NCBI RefSeq assembly: GCF_900094805.1 | Contig: NZ_FMAT01000009.1 | Coordinates: 1-64,000 of the forward strand | Direction of reading: 5' to 3' | Length of the DNA: 64,000 nucleotides | Origin: Arthrobacter sp. NIO-1057 | GTDB taxonomy: Bacteria > Actinomycetota > Actinomycetes > Actinomycetales > Micrococcaceae | Shown: positions 7,251 through 16,333 of the stretch, piece after piece | Layout: the number at the start of each line of letters is the position of its first letter | Position numbering within the stretch: the stretch's first letter is position 1 | The notes under the pieces: generated by a model | Seen by the model: only the letters and a program-made list of their open reading frames with translations | Database searches by the model: none | Told to the model about the DNA's origin: nothing | Program-made: the position numbers and the translations under genes

Positions 7251-8741
7251 TTGTTCATCCCTTTGCTAGAAATCTTGGAAGACCCGATATTTCGCAGCGC
7301 CCAGCCGCAGGTGTTGGCGGCGCGCAGTGAACTGGCGGAAGCAAAAGTTCGTTGGGTACATGCCACAGAGCTATTGGACATTGCCCACCTTTTGCGTGGC
7401 GGCGAGATGCTCTTGAGCACCGGGCAGGAATTGTTGAAGCTACGCGAAGAGGCGCAGGCCGCGCACGTGCTGGCGCTGAAGGAGCGCGGTATCGCGGCCC
7501 TGGTGCTCGAGCCTTATGCGCGCACCGCACAGATCACGCCCCAGCTGATCGAAGCTGCCGAGCAGGTGAAGTTGCCGTTGATCCGTTTGCGGCACACCGT
7601 GCCTTTTGTGGATATTACGGAGCGGATCAATCGTTCCATCGTTTCGAAACAAGCGGCCACCTTGCAGCAGGCGGATATGCTTTCGCAGCGTCTGGCACAA
7701 CGCATCGCAACTTCCGGTCCCAATCTGAGCCCGCTCTTGCAGATGATCCGCGACGATCTGGGACTGACCGCGAGCCTGCAGTCTTTAGAAGGACAGGTGC
7801 TGGTTGCTTCGGAAGGTGAACGGATTGCTGCGCCCATTAATGTGGCCACGGACGTGGTGATCGGAGGAGATGTCGCAGCCCACTTGATCGTTGAGTGCCG
7901 GCAACCGGAGGAAGCCGAACATGTCTCGATGATCGTGCAGCGCCTGGGCTCGATCATCTCTTTGGCTTATGCCCAGCACCATCGGCCGAGCCGTGAGCAG
8001 TTGGCCAACCATGCGCTGATGCAAGCGATTATTGATGACGCCGGCGAGCATTACCTGGCCGAGCGCGCCGTGGAAGCTGGGATGGACACCGAAGTGCCGT
8101 TGTGTGTGGGAGTGGTACAGAGCCATGACATGGCCCGGCTGAGAACGCAGATCGAGCGGGCGCTGCATGGCGAGGTGCGGCCAGGATGCATTTCGCTGCA
8201 CAACAATCGGCTGTACTTCCTGATCGAATTGGAAGCACAGGGTGCTTCGCGGGCGCGCGAGGCTTGCATCCTCAGGCTGCGTCAGGCTTTGGGCGGGCTC
8301 GCGATGGAGTGCGCGATCGGTCCGCTGGTGGGCTCGGTGACCCGCGCGCCGCTATCGGTGCAGCATGCCCTGCTGTTGGATCGTTTCGCTTCGGTGCGGG
8401 CCTTGGAATCTCGGGTGCGTGATGCCTCCGACTATGCGCTGGAGCGACTTTTTGCCCGGGTGGATAATGCGCCGGCGGCCAGCGGGTTTGTGCAGGAAGT
8501 CATCGGCGATCTGATCGCGTGGGATCGTGCCCGGCAGGCGGATCTGGTGCCCACACTGTACGCCTGGCTCGCGACCGGTTGTAATGCCACGGCCACGGCC
8601 GCGCAGTTATATGTCGAACGCCAAAGCCTGCATAAGCGGCTGAAGAAAATCTTTACGCTCCTGGGCGGGGACCCGAGGCAGACCGGGACCATTTTGCAGC
8701 TGCATTTGGCCTGTCGGATTCAGCTGTCGCAGGAGCGCTAG
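7251..8741 (+). CDS. PucR/CdaR family transcriptional regulator
   Basis: A 496-residue regulator with an N-terminal PucR sensor domain (about residues 5-120), a central GGDEF-like region and a C-terminal PucR-type HTH (about 430-490; ATAAQLYVERQSLHKRLKKI). Such proteins activate purine, allantoin and related nitrogen catabolism genes. The start is TTG at 7251 with GGGG about 6 nt upstream; no better ATG or GTG is available at the family start. It is divergent from the NCS1-deaminase-creatininase operon and is the obvious candidate to control it in response to creatinine or a nitrogen signal. Confidence 0.87.
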   Translation: MFIPLLEILEDPIFRSAQPQVLAARSELAEAKVRWVHATELLDIAHLLRGGEMLLSTGQELLKLREEAQAAHVLALKERGIAALVLEPYARTAQITPQLIEAAEQVKLPLIRLRHTVPFVDITERINRSIVSKQAATLQQADMLSQRLAQRIATSGPNLSPLLQMIRDDLGLTASLQSLEGQVLVASEGERIAAPINVATDVVIGGDVAAHLIVECRQPEEAEHVSMIVQRLGSIISLAYAQHHRPSREQLANHALMQAIIDDAGEHYLAERAVEAGMDTEVPLCVGVVQSHDMARLRTQIERALHGEVRPGCISLHNNRLYFLIELEAQGASRAREACILRLRQALGGLAMECAIGPLVGSVTRAPLSVQHALLLDRFASVRALESRVRDASDYALERLFARVDNAPAASGFVQEVIGDLIAWDRARQADLVPTLYAWLATGCNATATAAQLYVERQSLHKRLKKIFTLLGGDPRQTGTILQLHLACRIQLSQER

Positions 8742-8753
8742 AGAACCGTGTTT

Positions 8754-9386
8754 TTAGAGAACAGCGCGCACGGACTTTTCGAAGTGCACGATATGTTCTA
8801 GGGCCAAGCTCTGGGCCTGTGAGGTATCGCCGTCGAGGATGGCTTGGAGCAGCGCGATGTGTTCCGAGATGTGCTCTTGCACGCTGGGCAGTCGTTCGAG
8901 GGTCATGCACCAGATGCGCGTGGCGAGGTTATCCAGGCGGACCAGGGTTTCTTCGAGGTGGTGGTTGCCGGCGGCCTGATAGATCAGTCGGTGAACTTCC
9001 AGGTCGTTTTCCATCAGGGTGCGGCGCTGGTCGGCTCCGGAGAGTTGGCTGACCGCCAGTAGAGTTTTCTCGATTCCGGCACGGGCGGTGCCGCCATGAA
9101 GGCAGGCGGCGCGCTCGGCGGCCAGCGGTTCCAGGGCTATGCGCACCTCGGTGATGGCCGCCAGTTCGGTGATGTCCACGCGTGAGGCAAAGGTGCCTCG
9201 GCGCGGGTAGGAATGGACCAGATGGTCAACTTCCAAGCGTTTTAACGCCTCGCGTAACGGGGTGCGACCGATATTGAGCTCCTGTACCAATGCGGCCTCA
9301 TTGATGGGTTCACCTGGAGCGATATCCATCATGATCAACCGGTCGCGCAGGATTTGATAGGCGCGATCGGACAGGGATTCGTTCAC
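8754..9386 (-). CDS. GntR family regulator, FadR/FCD subgroup
   Basis: The 210-residue protein has an N-terminal winged helix (about residues 5-70, with RTPLREALKRLE at 41-52) and an all-helical FCD ligand domain containing the D-x3-H (DLEVHRLI) and later His residues that bind metal in this class. FCD regulators usually repress catabolic genes until an organic acid or amino acid binds. The GTG start at 9386 has AGGAGG 6 nt upstream. It is divergent from soxBDAG, and the 152-bp gap carries two inverted 10-mers (9460-9540). Control of sarcosine oxidase is the simplest reading. It converges with the PucR-type gene. Confidence 0.87.
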   Translation of the reverse strand: MNESLSDRAYQILRDRLIMMDIAPGEPINEAALVQELNIGRTPLREALKRLEVDHLVHSYPRRGTFASRVDITELAAITEVRIALEPLAAERAACLHGGTARAGIEKTLLAVSQLSGADQRRTLMENDLEVHRLIYQAAGNHHLEETLVRLDNLATRIWCMTLERLPSVQEHISEHIALLQAILDGDTSQAQSLALEHIVHFEKSVRAVL

Positions 9387-9459
9387 CGGTTCCTCCTGGT
9401 GGGCCGTAGCAACTAAGTATTTTTTCTCAACCCATTGACCGGGCGATGTGTTCCATCAT

Positions 9460-9540
9460 ACAGTGAATCGCAGATTGATATATCAGTTGTCGGCAATTCA
9501 TACATTCAAGCGATGCGATCGAAGATTGGAGATTCACTGT
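9460..9540. promoter_or_regulatory. Paired 10-bp sites upstream of soxB
   Basis: ACAGTGAATC (9460-9469) and GATTCACTGT (9531-9540) are perfect inverted copies 61 bp apart. The right copy ends in the soxB GTG start. A 10-bp palindrome TGATATATCA (9476-9485) lies between. Two separated sites flanking the promoter would allow looping or roadblock repression, with the divergent GntR protein as the candidate binder. Confidence 0.45.
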
Positions 9541-10756
9541 GGCTGATCTGCTGCCTGAGCACCCGGAATTTCTCTGGGCGAATCCAGAACCCAAAAAGTC
9601 CTACGACGTAGTCATCGTCGGTGGCGGAGGCCACGGACTGGCCACCGCATACTTCCTAGCCAAGAACCACGGCATCACCAATGTCGCAGTCCTAGAAAAG
9701 GGCTGGCTAGCCGGCGGGAACATGGCCCGAAACACCACAATCATCCGCTCCAACTACCTGTGGGATGAATCGGCCGGTATCTACGAGAAGTCCCTCAAGC
9801 TCTGGGAGCAGCTGCCCGAGGACCTGGAATACGATTTCCTCTTCTCCCAGCGCGGGGTGCTGAACCTGGCCCACACCCTAGGCGACGTGCGCGAATCCGT
9901 ACGACGCGTGGAAGCGAACAAGCTCAATGGCGTGGACGCCGAATGGCTGGACCCATCCCAGGTCAAGGAAGCCTGCCCGATCATCAATACCAGCGATAAC
10001 ATCCGCTACCCGGTCATGGGAGCGACCTGGCAGCCTCGTGCTGGCATCGCCAAGCACGACCACGTCGCCTGGGCCTTCGCCCGCAAGGCCAATGAAATGG
10101 GCGTGGACATCATCCAGAACTGCGAAGTTACCGGCTTCATCAAGGATGGCGAGAAGGTCACCGGCGTGAAGACCACCCGCGGCACCATCAACGCCGGCAA
10201 GGTGGCCCTGGCTGGGGCCGGGCACTCCTCGGTGCTGGCAGAAATGGCCGGCTTCGAACTGCCGATCCAGTCCCATCCGCTGCAGGCCCTGGTCTCCGAA
10301 CTGTTCGAACCGGTGCACCCGACCGTGGTCATGTCCAACCACATCCACGTTTACGTCTCCCAGGCCCACAAGGGCGAACTGGTGATGGGCGCCGGGATCG
10401 ACTCCTACAACGGCTACGGCCAACGCGGTGCCTTCCACGTGATCGAAGAGCAGATGGCAGCGGCCGTGGAGCTCTTCCCGATCTTCGCCCGGGCGCATGT
10501 ACTACGCACCTGGGGCGGCATCGTGGACACCACCATGGACGCGTCGCCGATCATTTCCAAGACGCCGATCCAGAACCTGTACGTGAACTGTGGCTGGGGC
10601 ACCGGCGGCTTCAAGGGCACCCCGGGCGCAGGATTCACCCTGGCCCACACCATCGCCCACGATGAAGCCCACCCGCTGAATGCACCGTTCAGCCTGGAAC
10701 GCTTCGAAACCGGCCACCTGATCGACGAACACGGCGCCGCAGCCGTCGCACACTAG
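9539..10756 (+). CDS. soxB: Sarcosine oxidase subunit beta
   Basis: This 405-residue flavoprotein is the catalytic beta subunit of heterotetrameric sarcosine oxidase, which demethylates sarcosine oxidatively to glycine. The N-terminal FAD-binding [14 protein letters not shown] loop starts near residue 28, and H173 in RAGIAKHDH corresponds to the His that carries covalent FMN in the Corynebacterium enzyme. Length is normal for the family. The GTG start is preceded by GGAGA. It is first in a tight soxBDAG operon, 9 bp before soxD. Monomeric sarcosine oxidase or glycine oxidase are excluded by the presence of the other three subunits. Confidence 0.95.
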   Translation: MADLLPEHPEFLWANPEPKKSYDVVIVGGGGHGLATAYFLAKNHGITNVAVLEKGWLAGGNMARNTTIIRSNYLWDESAGIYEKSLKLWEQLPEDLEYDFLFSQRGVLNLAHTLGDVRESVRRVEANKLNGVDAEWLDPSQVKEACPIINTSDNIRYPVMGATWQPRAGIAKHDHVAWAFARKANEMGVDIIQNCEVTGFIKDGEKVTGVKTTRGTINAGKVALAGAGHSSVLAEMAGFELPIQSHPLQALVSELFEPVHPTVVMSNHIHVYVSQAHKGELVMGAGIDSYNGYGQRGAFHVIEEQMAAAVELFPIFARAHVLRTWGGIVDTTMDASPIISKTPIQNLYVNCGWGTGGFKGTPGAGFTLAHTIAHDEAHPLNAPFSLERFETGHLIDEHGAAAVAH

Positions 10757-10765
10757 GAGTCAACC

Positions 10766-11065
10766 ATGATGCTCATTGACTGCCCGCACTGCGGGCCACG
10801 CAACGAAAACGAATTCAGCTACGGCGGCGAAGCCCACGTGGCCTACCCCGAAAACCCCGCGGAACTCACCGACAAAGAGTGGTCTCGCTACCTGTTCTAC
10901 CGGGGCAATAAAAAGGGCATTTTTGCCGAACGCTGGGTTCACGCAGGCGGCTGCCGCAAGTGGTTCAACGCCCTGCGCGATACCGTCAGTTACGAATTTT
11001 TGGCCGTCTATGGCGCCGGCGAGGCGCAACCACAGATCGACACCCTTCAAGGAGGCACCCGATGA
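10766..11065 (+). CDS. soxD: Sarcosine oxidase subunit delta
   Basis: A 99-residue zinc-binding subunit. C6 and C9 (CPHCG), H59 and C63 match the zinc ligands known from the tetrameric enzyme. It has no catalytic role but stabilises the complex. An ATG at 10766 and another at 10769 are both possible starts. The stop codon overlaps the soxA start by 4 bp (ATGA), which should keep the two subunits in equal supply. Confidence 0.95.
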   Translation: MMLIDCPHCGPRNENEFSYGGEAHVAYPENPAELTDKEWSRYLFYRGNKKGIFAERWVHAGGCRKWFNALRDTVSYEFLAVYGAGEAQPQIDTLQGGTR

Positions 11066-13959
11066 GCAAGCCACAGCGACTACCCTCGCAGTTGCGTACC
11101 CGCGCGAGGATCGATGAGAGTCAAGCGCTGAGTCTGAGCATCGACGGCCAGCAGATTTCGGCCTTCCGTGGAGACACCGTCGCCAGCGCCATGCTCGCCA
11201 ATAACATCCGCCAGTGCGGTGAATCCCTGTATCTCAAGCGTCCACGCGGCATCCTGGCCGCCGGGGTGGAAGAACCCAACGCGCTGATCACCGTGGCCGC
11301 CCGGCATGCCGGTGAAGTTAATGAATCCATGCTGCCGGCCACCACCGTGCAGGTCACCGACGGGGTAGAGGTCAGCCTGCTGTCCGGTTTGGGTGTGCTG
11401 GATCCGGATACCGATCCTGCCTACTACGACCACGTGCACGTACACACCGATGTTCTGGTGGTTGGGGCCGGTCCTGCAGGTTTGGCCGCCGCCCGCGAAG
11501 CCTCGCGCACCGGGGCCCGCGTGATGCTGCTCGATGAGCGTCCCGAAGCCGGCGGCACCCTACTAGATACCGCAGGTGAAACGATCGACGGCCAGGATTC
11601 CACCGAGTGGATCGCCGGGGTCGTTCAAGAATTGGCGCAGGCCGAAGAGACCACCCACTTGCAGCGCACCACCGTGTTCGGATCCTATGATGCGAACTAC
11701 TTCGTGGCAGCCCAGCGTCGCACCGTGCACCAAGATGGACCAGCGGCCCCCGGTGTTTCGCGCGAACGCATCTGGCACATCCGCGCCGGACAGGTGGTTT
11801 TGGCCACCGGTGCCCACGAGCGTCCCGTGGTCTTCGAAAACAATGACCGCCCCGGCATCATGCTCGCCGGCGCCGTGCGCAGCTACCTGAACCGTTACGG
11901 GGTGCGCGCCGGTGAAAAGATCGCCGTGTTCACCACCAACGACTCCGCCTACGAACTGGTCAGCGACCTGGCTGCCTCCGGCTCGGTCGTGGCAGTGATC
12001 GATGCGCGCACCAGCATTTCCGCTGCGGCCGCCGAGGCCGTAGCTCAGGGCGTACAGGTCATTTCCGGATCCGCCGTAGTTGACACCGAAGCCGACAAAG
12101 CCGGAGAGCTGTCCGCAATTTTTGTGGCCGAACTGGACGAACAGCGCGAACTGGGGGAAGTCACCCGGATCGAAGCCGACGTGCTGGCCGTGGCCGGTGG
12201 CTTCAACCCGGTAGTGCACCTGCACTCCCAGCGCCAGGGCAAGCTGAACTGGGACACCACCATTCACGCCTTCGTGCCGGAAACCGCCGTGGCCAACCAG
12301 CACCTGGCCGGTGCCATGACCGGACTCTTGGATACCGCCAGCGCGCTATCCACCGGAGCTGCCACCGGTGCTGCGGCCGCCACCGCCGCAGGTTTTGAGA
12401 CCATCGCCAGGGTGCCACAGGCACTGCCGGTGGCGCACGGTCAAACCCGCCCGGTTTGGCTGGTTCCTTCGCGCTTGGGCGATGACGCAGCGAACTACAA
12501 GTTCCACTTCGTTGACCTGCAGCGTGACCAAACCGTGGCCGACGTACTGCGCGCCACCGGGGCCGGCATGCAGTCGGTGGAGCACATCAAGCGCTACACC
12601 TCGATCTCTACCGCCAACGACCAGGGCAAGACCAGTGGTGTGGCAGCGATCGGCGTGATCGCCGCGGTGCTGGGCATCGAAAACCCAGCCGAAATCGGCA
12701 CCACCACCTTCCGTGCACCGTACACCCCGGTGGCCTTCGCGGCCCTGGCCGGTCGGACCCGCGGTCAGCTGTTGGACCCTGCCCGCATCACCGCCATGCA
12801 CTCCTGGCACCTGGAGCACGGGGCAGAATTTGAGGACGTGGGCCAGTGGAAGCGCCCTTGGTACTACCCGCAGCCCGGTGAAGATATGCACGCAGCGGTC
12901 TACCGTGAGTCCAAGGCCGTGCGCGAATCGGTGGGCATGCTTGATGCCACCACCCTGGGCAAGATCGAGATCCGCGGTAAGGATGCGGCCGAGTTCCTGA
13001 ACCGTATCTACACCAACGGCTACACCAAGCTGAAGGTCGGCATGGGCCGCTACGGCGTGATGTGCAAGGCCGACGGCATGATCTTCGACGACGGCGTGAC
13101 CCTGCGCCTGGCCGAAGACCGCTTCCTGATGCACACCACCACCGGTGGTGCGGCCGGCGTCCTGGACTGGCTCGAAGAGTGGCTGCAGACCGAATGGCCA
13201 GAGCTGGATGTTGTGTGCACCTCGGTGACCGAACAGCTGGCCACCGTGGCCGTGGTGGGACCACGCTCGCGCGAAGTGATCGCCAAGGTGGCCTCTTCCG
13301 TGGACGTGTCCAATGAGGCCTTCAAGTTCATGGCCTTCCAGGATGTGACCCTGGATTCGGGAATCGAAGCGCGCATCAGCCGCATCTCCTTCTCCGGTGA
13401 GCTGGCCTTCGAAATTGCGATCCCGTCCTGGTACGGGCTCAAGGTCTGGCAGGACGTGTACGAGGCGGGCCAAGAATTTAGCATCACCCCCTACGGCACC
13501 GAAACCATGCACGTGCTGCGTGCCGAGAAGGGCTTCATCATCGTCGGTCAGGATACCGACGGCACGGTGACCCCACAGGATGCCGGGATGGAGTGGGTAG
13601 TTTCCAAGCTCAAGGACTTCGTGGGCAACCGCTCCTACTCGCGAGCCGATAACCAGCGTGAAGATCGTAAGCACCTGGTCTCGGTGCTACCGGTGGACAA
13701 GGACCTGCTCCTGCCTGAAGGGGCGGCCCTGGTCGCGGTAGAAGAATTGGCTGCCGAGGGCATCACCCCGATGGAAGGCTGGGTCACCAGCTCCTACAAT
13801 TCACCAGCACTAGGACGGACCTTCGGCCTGGCACTGATCAAGAATGGGCGCAACCGTATCGGTGAAACCCTGCGCACCCCGATCAATGGCCAGCTCGCTG
13901 AGGTCACCATCGCAGAAACCGTTCTTTTTGACCCGGAAGGAAGCCGTCGAGATGGCTAG
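11062..13959 (+). CDS. soxA: Sarcosine oxidase subunit alpha
   Basis: The 965-residue alpha subunit binds NAD+ and tetrahydrofolate. An N-terminal Fer2-like domain (about 10-95), a nucleotide-binding domain with [16 protein letters not shown] (about 130-150) and a C-terminal aminomethyltransferase (GcvT) domain (about 580-960) are visible in the usual order. The GcvT part receives the sarcosine methyl carbon and makes 5,10-methylene-tetrahydrofolate. The frame is open further upstream, but ATG 11062 is chosen because it follows GGAGG and gives the family start. It overlaps soxD by 4 bp and soxG by 8 bp. Confidence 0.95.
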   Translation: MSKPQRLPSQLRTRARIDESQALSLSIDGQQISAFRGDTVASAMLANNIRQCGESLYLKRPRGILAAGVEEPNALITVAARHAGEVNESMLPATTVQVTDGVEVSLLSGLGVLDPDTDPAYYDHVHVHTDVLVVGAGPAGLAAAREASRTGARVMLLDERPEAGGTLLDTAGETIDGQDSTEWIAGVVQELAQAEETTHLQRTTVFGSYDANYFVAAQRRTVHQDGPAAPGVSRERIWHIRAGQVVLATGAHERPVVFENNDRPGIMLAGAVRSYLNRYGVRAGEKIAVFTTNDSAYELVSDLAASGSVVAVIDARTSISAAAAEAVAQGVQVISGSAVVDTEADKAGELSAIFVAELDEQRELGEVTRIEADVLAVAGGFNPVVHLHSQRQGKLNWDTTIHAFVPETAVANQHLAGAMTGLLDTASALSTGAATGAAAATAAGFETIARVPQALPVAHGQTRPVWLVPSRLGDDAANYKFHFVDLQRDQTVADVLRATGAGMQSVEHIKRYTSISTANDQGKTSGVAAIGVIAAVLGIENPAEIGTTTFRAPYTPVAFAALAGRTRGQLLDPARITAMHSWHLEHGAEFEDVGQWKRPWYYPQPGEDMHAAVYRESKAVRESVGMLDATTLGKIEIRGKDAAEFLNRIYTNGYTKLKVGMGRYGVMCKADGMIFDDGVTLRLAEDRFLMHTTTGGAAGVLDWLEEWLQTEWPELDVVCTSVTEQLATVAVVGPRSREVIAKVASSVDVSNEAFKFMAFQDVTLDSGIEARISRISFSGELAFEIAIPSWYGLKVWQDVYEAGQEFSITPYGTETMHVLRAEKGFIIVGQDTDGTVTPQDAGMEWVVSKLKDFVGNRSYSRADNQREDRKHLVSVLPVDKDLLLPEGAALVAVEELAAEGITPMEGWVTSSYNSPALGRTFGLALIKNGRNRIGETLRTPINGQLAEVTIAETVLFDPEGSRRDG

Positions 13960-14554
13960 CAACACCTTGATTGAAGTTCGTGTATCGCCCGCGGCACACC
14001 TGACTGCGCTGATGAGCGAAGCCAGCGTGGTCCAGGGATTGACCTTGAGTGAAGTTGCCTTCACCACCCAGGTCTCGGTACGCGTGGCACCGGGTAGCGC
14101 CGGTTATGACGCGGTGGCCGCGGCGACCGGTGTGGGCCTGCCAGAAAAGGTTGGCCAGGTCGCAGGCGAGGCCTCCAGTGCCAGCGTACTGTGGCTGGGC
14201 CCGGATGAATTCTTGGTCACTGCACCCGAGGATTCGTCCCTGGTTTCCACGCTTGAGACCGCTCTGGGAGGAAACCCGGGTCAGGTGGTGGACCTTTCGG
14301 CCAACCGCAGCGTGCTGGAACTATCTGGTGCGAAGGCCCCGTTGGTGCTACGCAAGAGCTGCCCGGCGGACCTACACCCACGGGTCTTCGGCGTGAACCA
14401 GGCGATCACCACCTCGCTGGCCAATGTGCCGGTCCTGCTGTGGCGTACCGGTGAAGAAAGCTGGCGGATCATGCCACGCGCATCCTTCACCGAGCACACC
14501 GTGCACTGGCTGATCGATGCGATGACGGAGTTCGCTTCCGACCCGGTTGACTGA
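13952..14554 (+). CDS. soxG: Sarcosine oxidase subunit gamma
   Basis: A 200-residue GcvT-related subunit that completes the tetramer. The ATG at 13952 overlaps the end of soxA by 8 bp; a longer upstream frame exists but lies wholly inside soxA and has no support. The sequence [14 protein letters not shown] and the C-terminal [24 protein letters not shown] are typical of SoxG. The operon ends here: no glyA, purU or folD follows, unlike some described sox operons. Confidence 0.93.
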   Translation: MASNTLIEVRVSPAAHLTALMSEASVVQGLTLSEVAFTTQVSVRVAPGSAGYDAVAAATGVGLPEKVGQVAGEASSASVLWLGPDEFLVTAPEDSSLVSTLETALGGNPGQVVDLSANRSVLELSGAKAPLVLRKSCPADLHPRVFGVNQAITTSLANVPVLLWRTGEESWRIMPRASFTEHTVHWLIDAMTEFASDPVD

Positions 14555-14562
14555 GTTGCAGT

Positions 14563-14793
14563 TCACTGATCGCCCAGCGCCCGATAGGTGCGCTGGGCAT
14601 CCACTGAGATGACCGCGTCGAGTGCGCGGACTTGCGCAGCGGCTTGCTCGCTGCCCTGACCAATAATTTGGCCCAGGGCAGCGAGTAGTTCTTTAACTTC
14701 CAAACCACAAGACTGCAGCTGGCCAATGATGGACTCGGGGTGCACCCGATCTGCCAGCGTGATCACGTAGATCTGCCGATCGCTGCTGGACAT
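14563..14793 (-). CDS. Small protein resembling a stand-alone subtilisin propeptide (I9-like)
   Basis: A 76-residue protein starting 4 bp after the protease gene ends, with GGAAAG before the ATG. The pattern IYVITLADRVHPE...QLQSCGLEVKELLAALGQIIGQ...VRALDAVISVDAQRTYRAL follows the beta-alpha-beta outline of the inhibitor I9 / subtilisin propeptide fold: a first strand, a helix, a hydrophobic second strand, then a D-A-V-x-x-V-D strand. Such peptides fold and inhibit subtilases. Here it would be a separate chaperone or inhibitor for the adjacent protease. The assignment is by pattern only and the protein has no cysteine pair or signal peptide. Confidence 0.65.
   Translation of the reverse strand: MSSSDRQIYVITLADRVHPESIIGQLQSCGLEVKELLAALGQIIGQGSEQAAAQVRALDAVISVDAQRTYRALGDQ
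14572..14598. terminator. Hairpin at the soxG / small-gene convergence
   Basis: GCCCAGCGC (14572-14580) and GCGCTGGGC (14590-14598) pair perfectly with a 9-nt loop, 18 bp after soxG. No U-run follows. It overlaps the 3' end of the convergent small gene, so it may act as the sox operon terminator. Confidence 0.45.
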
Positions 14794-14797
14794 TTCT

Positions 14798-15979
14798 TTA
14801 GCTTTCCGGGGTGCTCGGAGCTTGAGTCAGTCCGGCTCCAGCGTCTTTAGCGGGCAGGGACACATCGCGGGCGTCAGCCACCAACCGGTCCCACAACTCT
14901 TGGGCCCGCAGCCCGCTGGATTGCGCCAGCAACGCGGCCACCCCGGCCACATGCGGGGTCGCCATGGAGGTGCCACTAATGGTGTTGTAGCCCTTGGCTT
15001 CGGGCCAGGACGAATAGATGTTCACCCCGGGTCCGGCAATATCCACTTCGCCGCCCTCGGTCCCCAGAGCCTGGGCGGAGAAATCGGCAACCGCCAGCTG
15101 GGAATCTAGTGCTGCCACCGCCATGATGTAAGGGCTATTGGCTGGGGCGCCCACAAATCCGGGGTTTCCGGCCGAGCGTTGGGCATTATTACCGGCCGCC
15201 GCGATGATCAACGAACCCAATTCCAGGGAACGTCGCCCGGCGGTGACATAAGGCGGGTGCACGGTTTTCACATCCGCGCCCAGGGACATCGAGATGATCT
15301 CGCACTTGTTTTCTAGTGCCCAGTTAATGCCGGCCAGAATCGTTGAGTCGGACCCCGAACCATCGGCGCCCAAAACCTTGCCGGCAAAGATATTGGCTTC
15401 GCTGGCCACCCCGTAGCCTGGTCCTGTTTTTGGTGTGCGCGGTCCGCAAGAGGTTCCGATGCAGTGGGTTCCATGGCCATGCCCGTCGCTGGCATCTTCG
15501 CCCTGGATGAAAGATTTGGTAGTGACCGTTCGGCCCGCGAAGTCCGGGTGGGCGGCATCAAAACCGGTATCCAAGACCGCCACATTAATGCCCTTGCCAG
15601 TCAGGGTACTCACATCGGCGCCCACGGCCTGTAGGCCCCAGGTGAACTGTGCGGTGTCCGCGTAGGAGTCTTTGGGTGCGGTGGATTCGGGCAGGATCCG
15701 GTAGATCAGTTCTGGGACGACCGCTGGTGGTAGCCGGTGCCCGGCGCAGCGTGCCTGGAAGTCTTCGAGCTGGTCCGCCTTGGAAGTGACCACCGCGATG
15801 CCCAAGGTGGGGAAGTACTCGCTGATCGAATAGCCTTGTTCGCCCAAAAGCCTCGGGACTTCTTCTTCTCTGGCTGCTGCGGCGATGCCGGGAGTAGAAG
15901 CATCAGGTGCATCAAAGATGAGCACAAAACGGTCGGGAACTTCGGTGGCTGCCGTGCGTGGGGCGTGGGTGCTGAACAT
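14798..15979 (-). CDS. Subtilisin-like serine protease (S8) without an evident signal peptide
   Basis: A 393-residue S8 peptidase. The catalytic triad is D137 (VAVLDTGFD), H172 (DGHGHGTHC) and S338 (GTSMATPH), with N264 as oxyanion residue. Residues 15-95 look like its own propeptide-like domain, but the N terminus (MFSTHAPRTAATEVPD) shows no secretion signal, so a cytosolic or non-classically exported enzyme is likely. C173 follows the active-site His. The next gene encodes a stand-alone propeptide-like protein. Its substrate is unknown. Confidence 0.88.
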   Translation of the reverse strand: MFSTHAPRTAATEVPDRFVLIFDAPDASTPGIAAAAREEEVPRLLGEQGYSISEYFPTLGIAVVTSKADQLEDFQARCAGHRLPPAVVPELIYRILPESTAPKDSYADTAQFTWGLQAVGADVSTLTGKGINVAVLDTGFDAAHPDFAGRTVTTKSFIQGEDASDGHGHGTHCIGTSCGPRTPKTGPGYGVASEANIFAGKVLGADGSGSDSTILAGINWALENKCEIISMSLGADVKTVHPPYVTAGRRSLELGSLIIAAAGNNAQRSAGNPGFVGAPANSPYIMAVAALDSQLAVADFSAQALGTEGGEVDIAGPGVNIYSSWPEAKGYNTISGTSMATPHVAGVAALLAQSSGLRAQELWDRLVADARDVSLPAKDAGAGLTQAPSTPES

Positions 15980-16333
15980 GGAGTGCTCCTTTCAGTTACC
16001 TCGCACTGTACAAGCAGCCTAGGACAATTCCCATGGTCGGGGAGAAAATCCAGTGAGTTTCTACCTTGGTCTCTTAAATGGCGAAAGACCCTAGATCCAC
16101 TCGTCCGGCTGGAGTTCAAGGGTCTCACCGCAACTATCCTTAGGGCCATCAAAATCGTGCTAATTGCAGTGTGAAGCTGAGTTAGCTGAGCTGACCAGAC
16201 AGGCGCATAAAACTTCATGTTTCGTACTACTGGGGGATCAGCGACGATGATGCTTGCCAATTCACCTCGCCGAGTGTGAGGATCAAAGTAGTGGTAATGA
16301 CTACTGGATACGATCCAAGTAAGGGGCGTTCTC
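15980..16333. other. Intergenic stretch with no convincing gene
   Basis: This 354-bp gap separates the divergent protease and ferredoxin-reductase genes and should hold both promoters. AGACCCT (16086-16092) and AGGGTCT (16119-16125) are inverted 7-mers with a 26-nt loop. Overlapping open frames on both strands show no family pattern and no good ribosome-binding site, so I call none. Confidence 0.5.

Noticed and set aside
12346-13674. 442-codon frame on the strand opposite soxA
   Set aside because: It lies wholly antisense to the well-supported soxA, is rich in His, Gly and Val as expected from reading GC-rich codons backwards, and has no family pattern.
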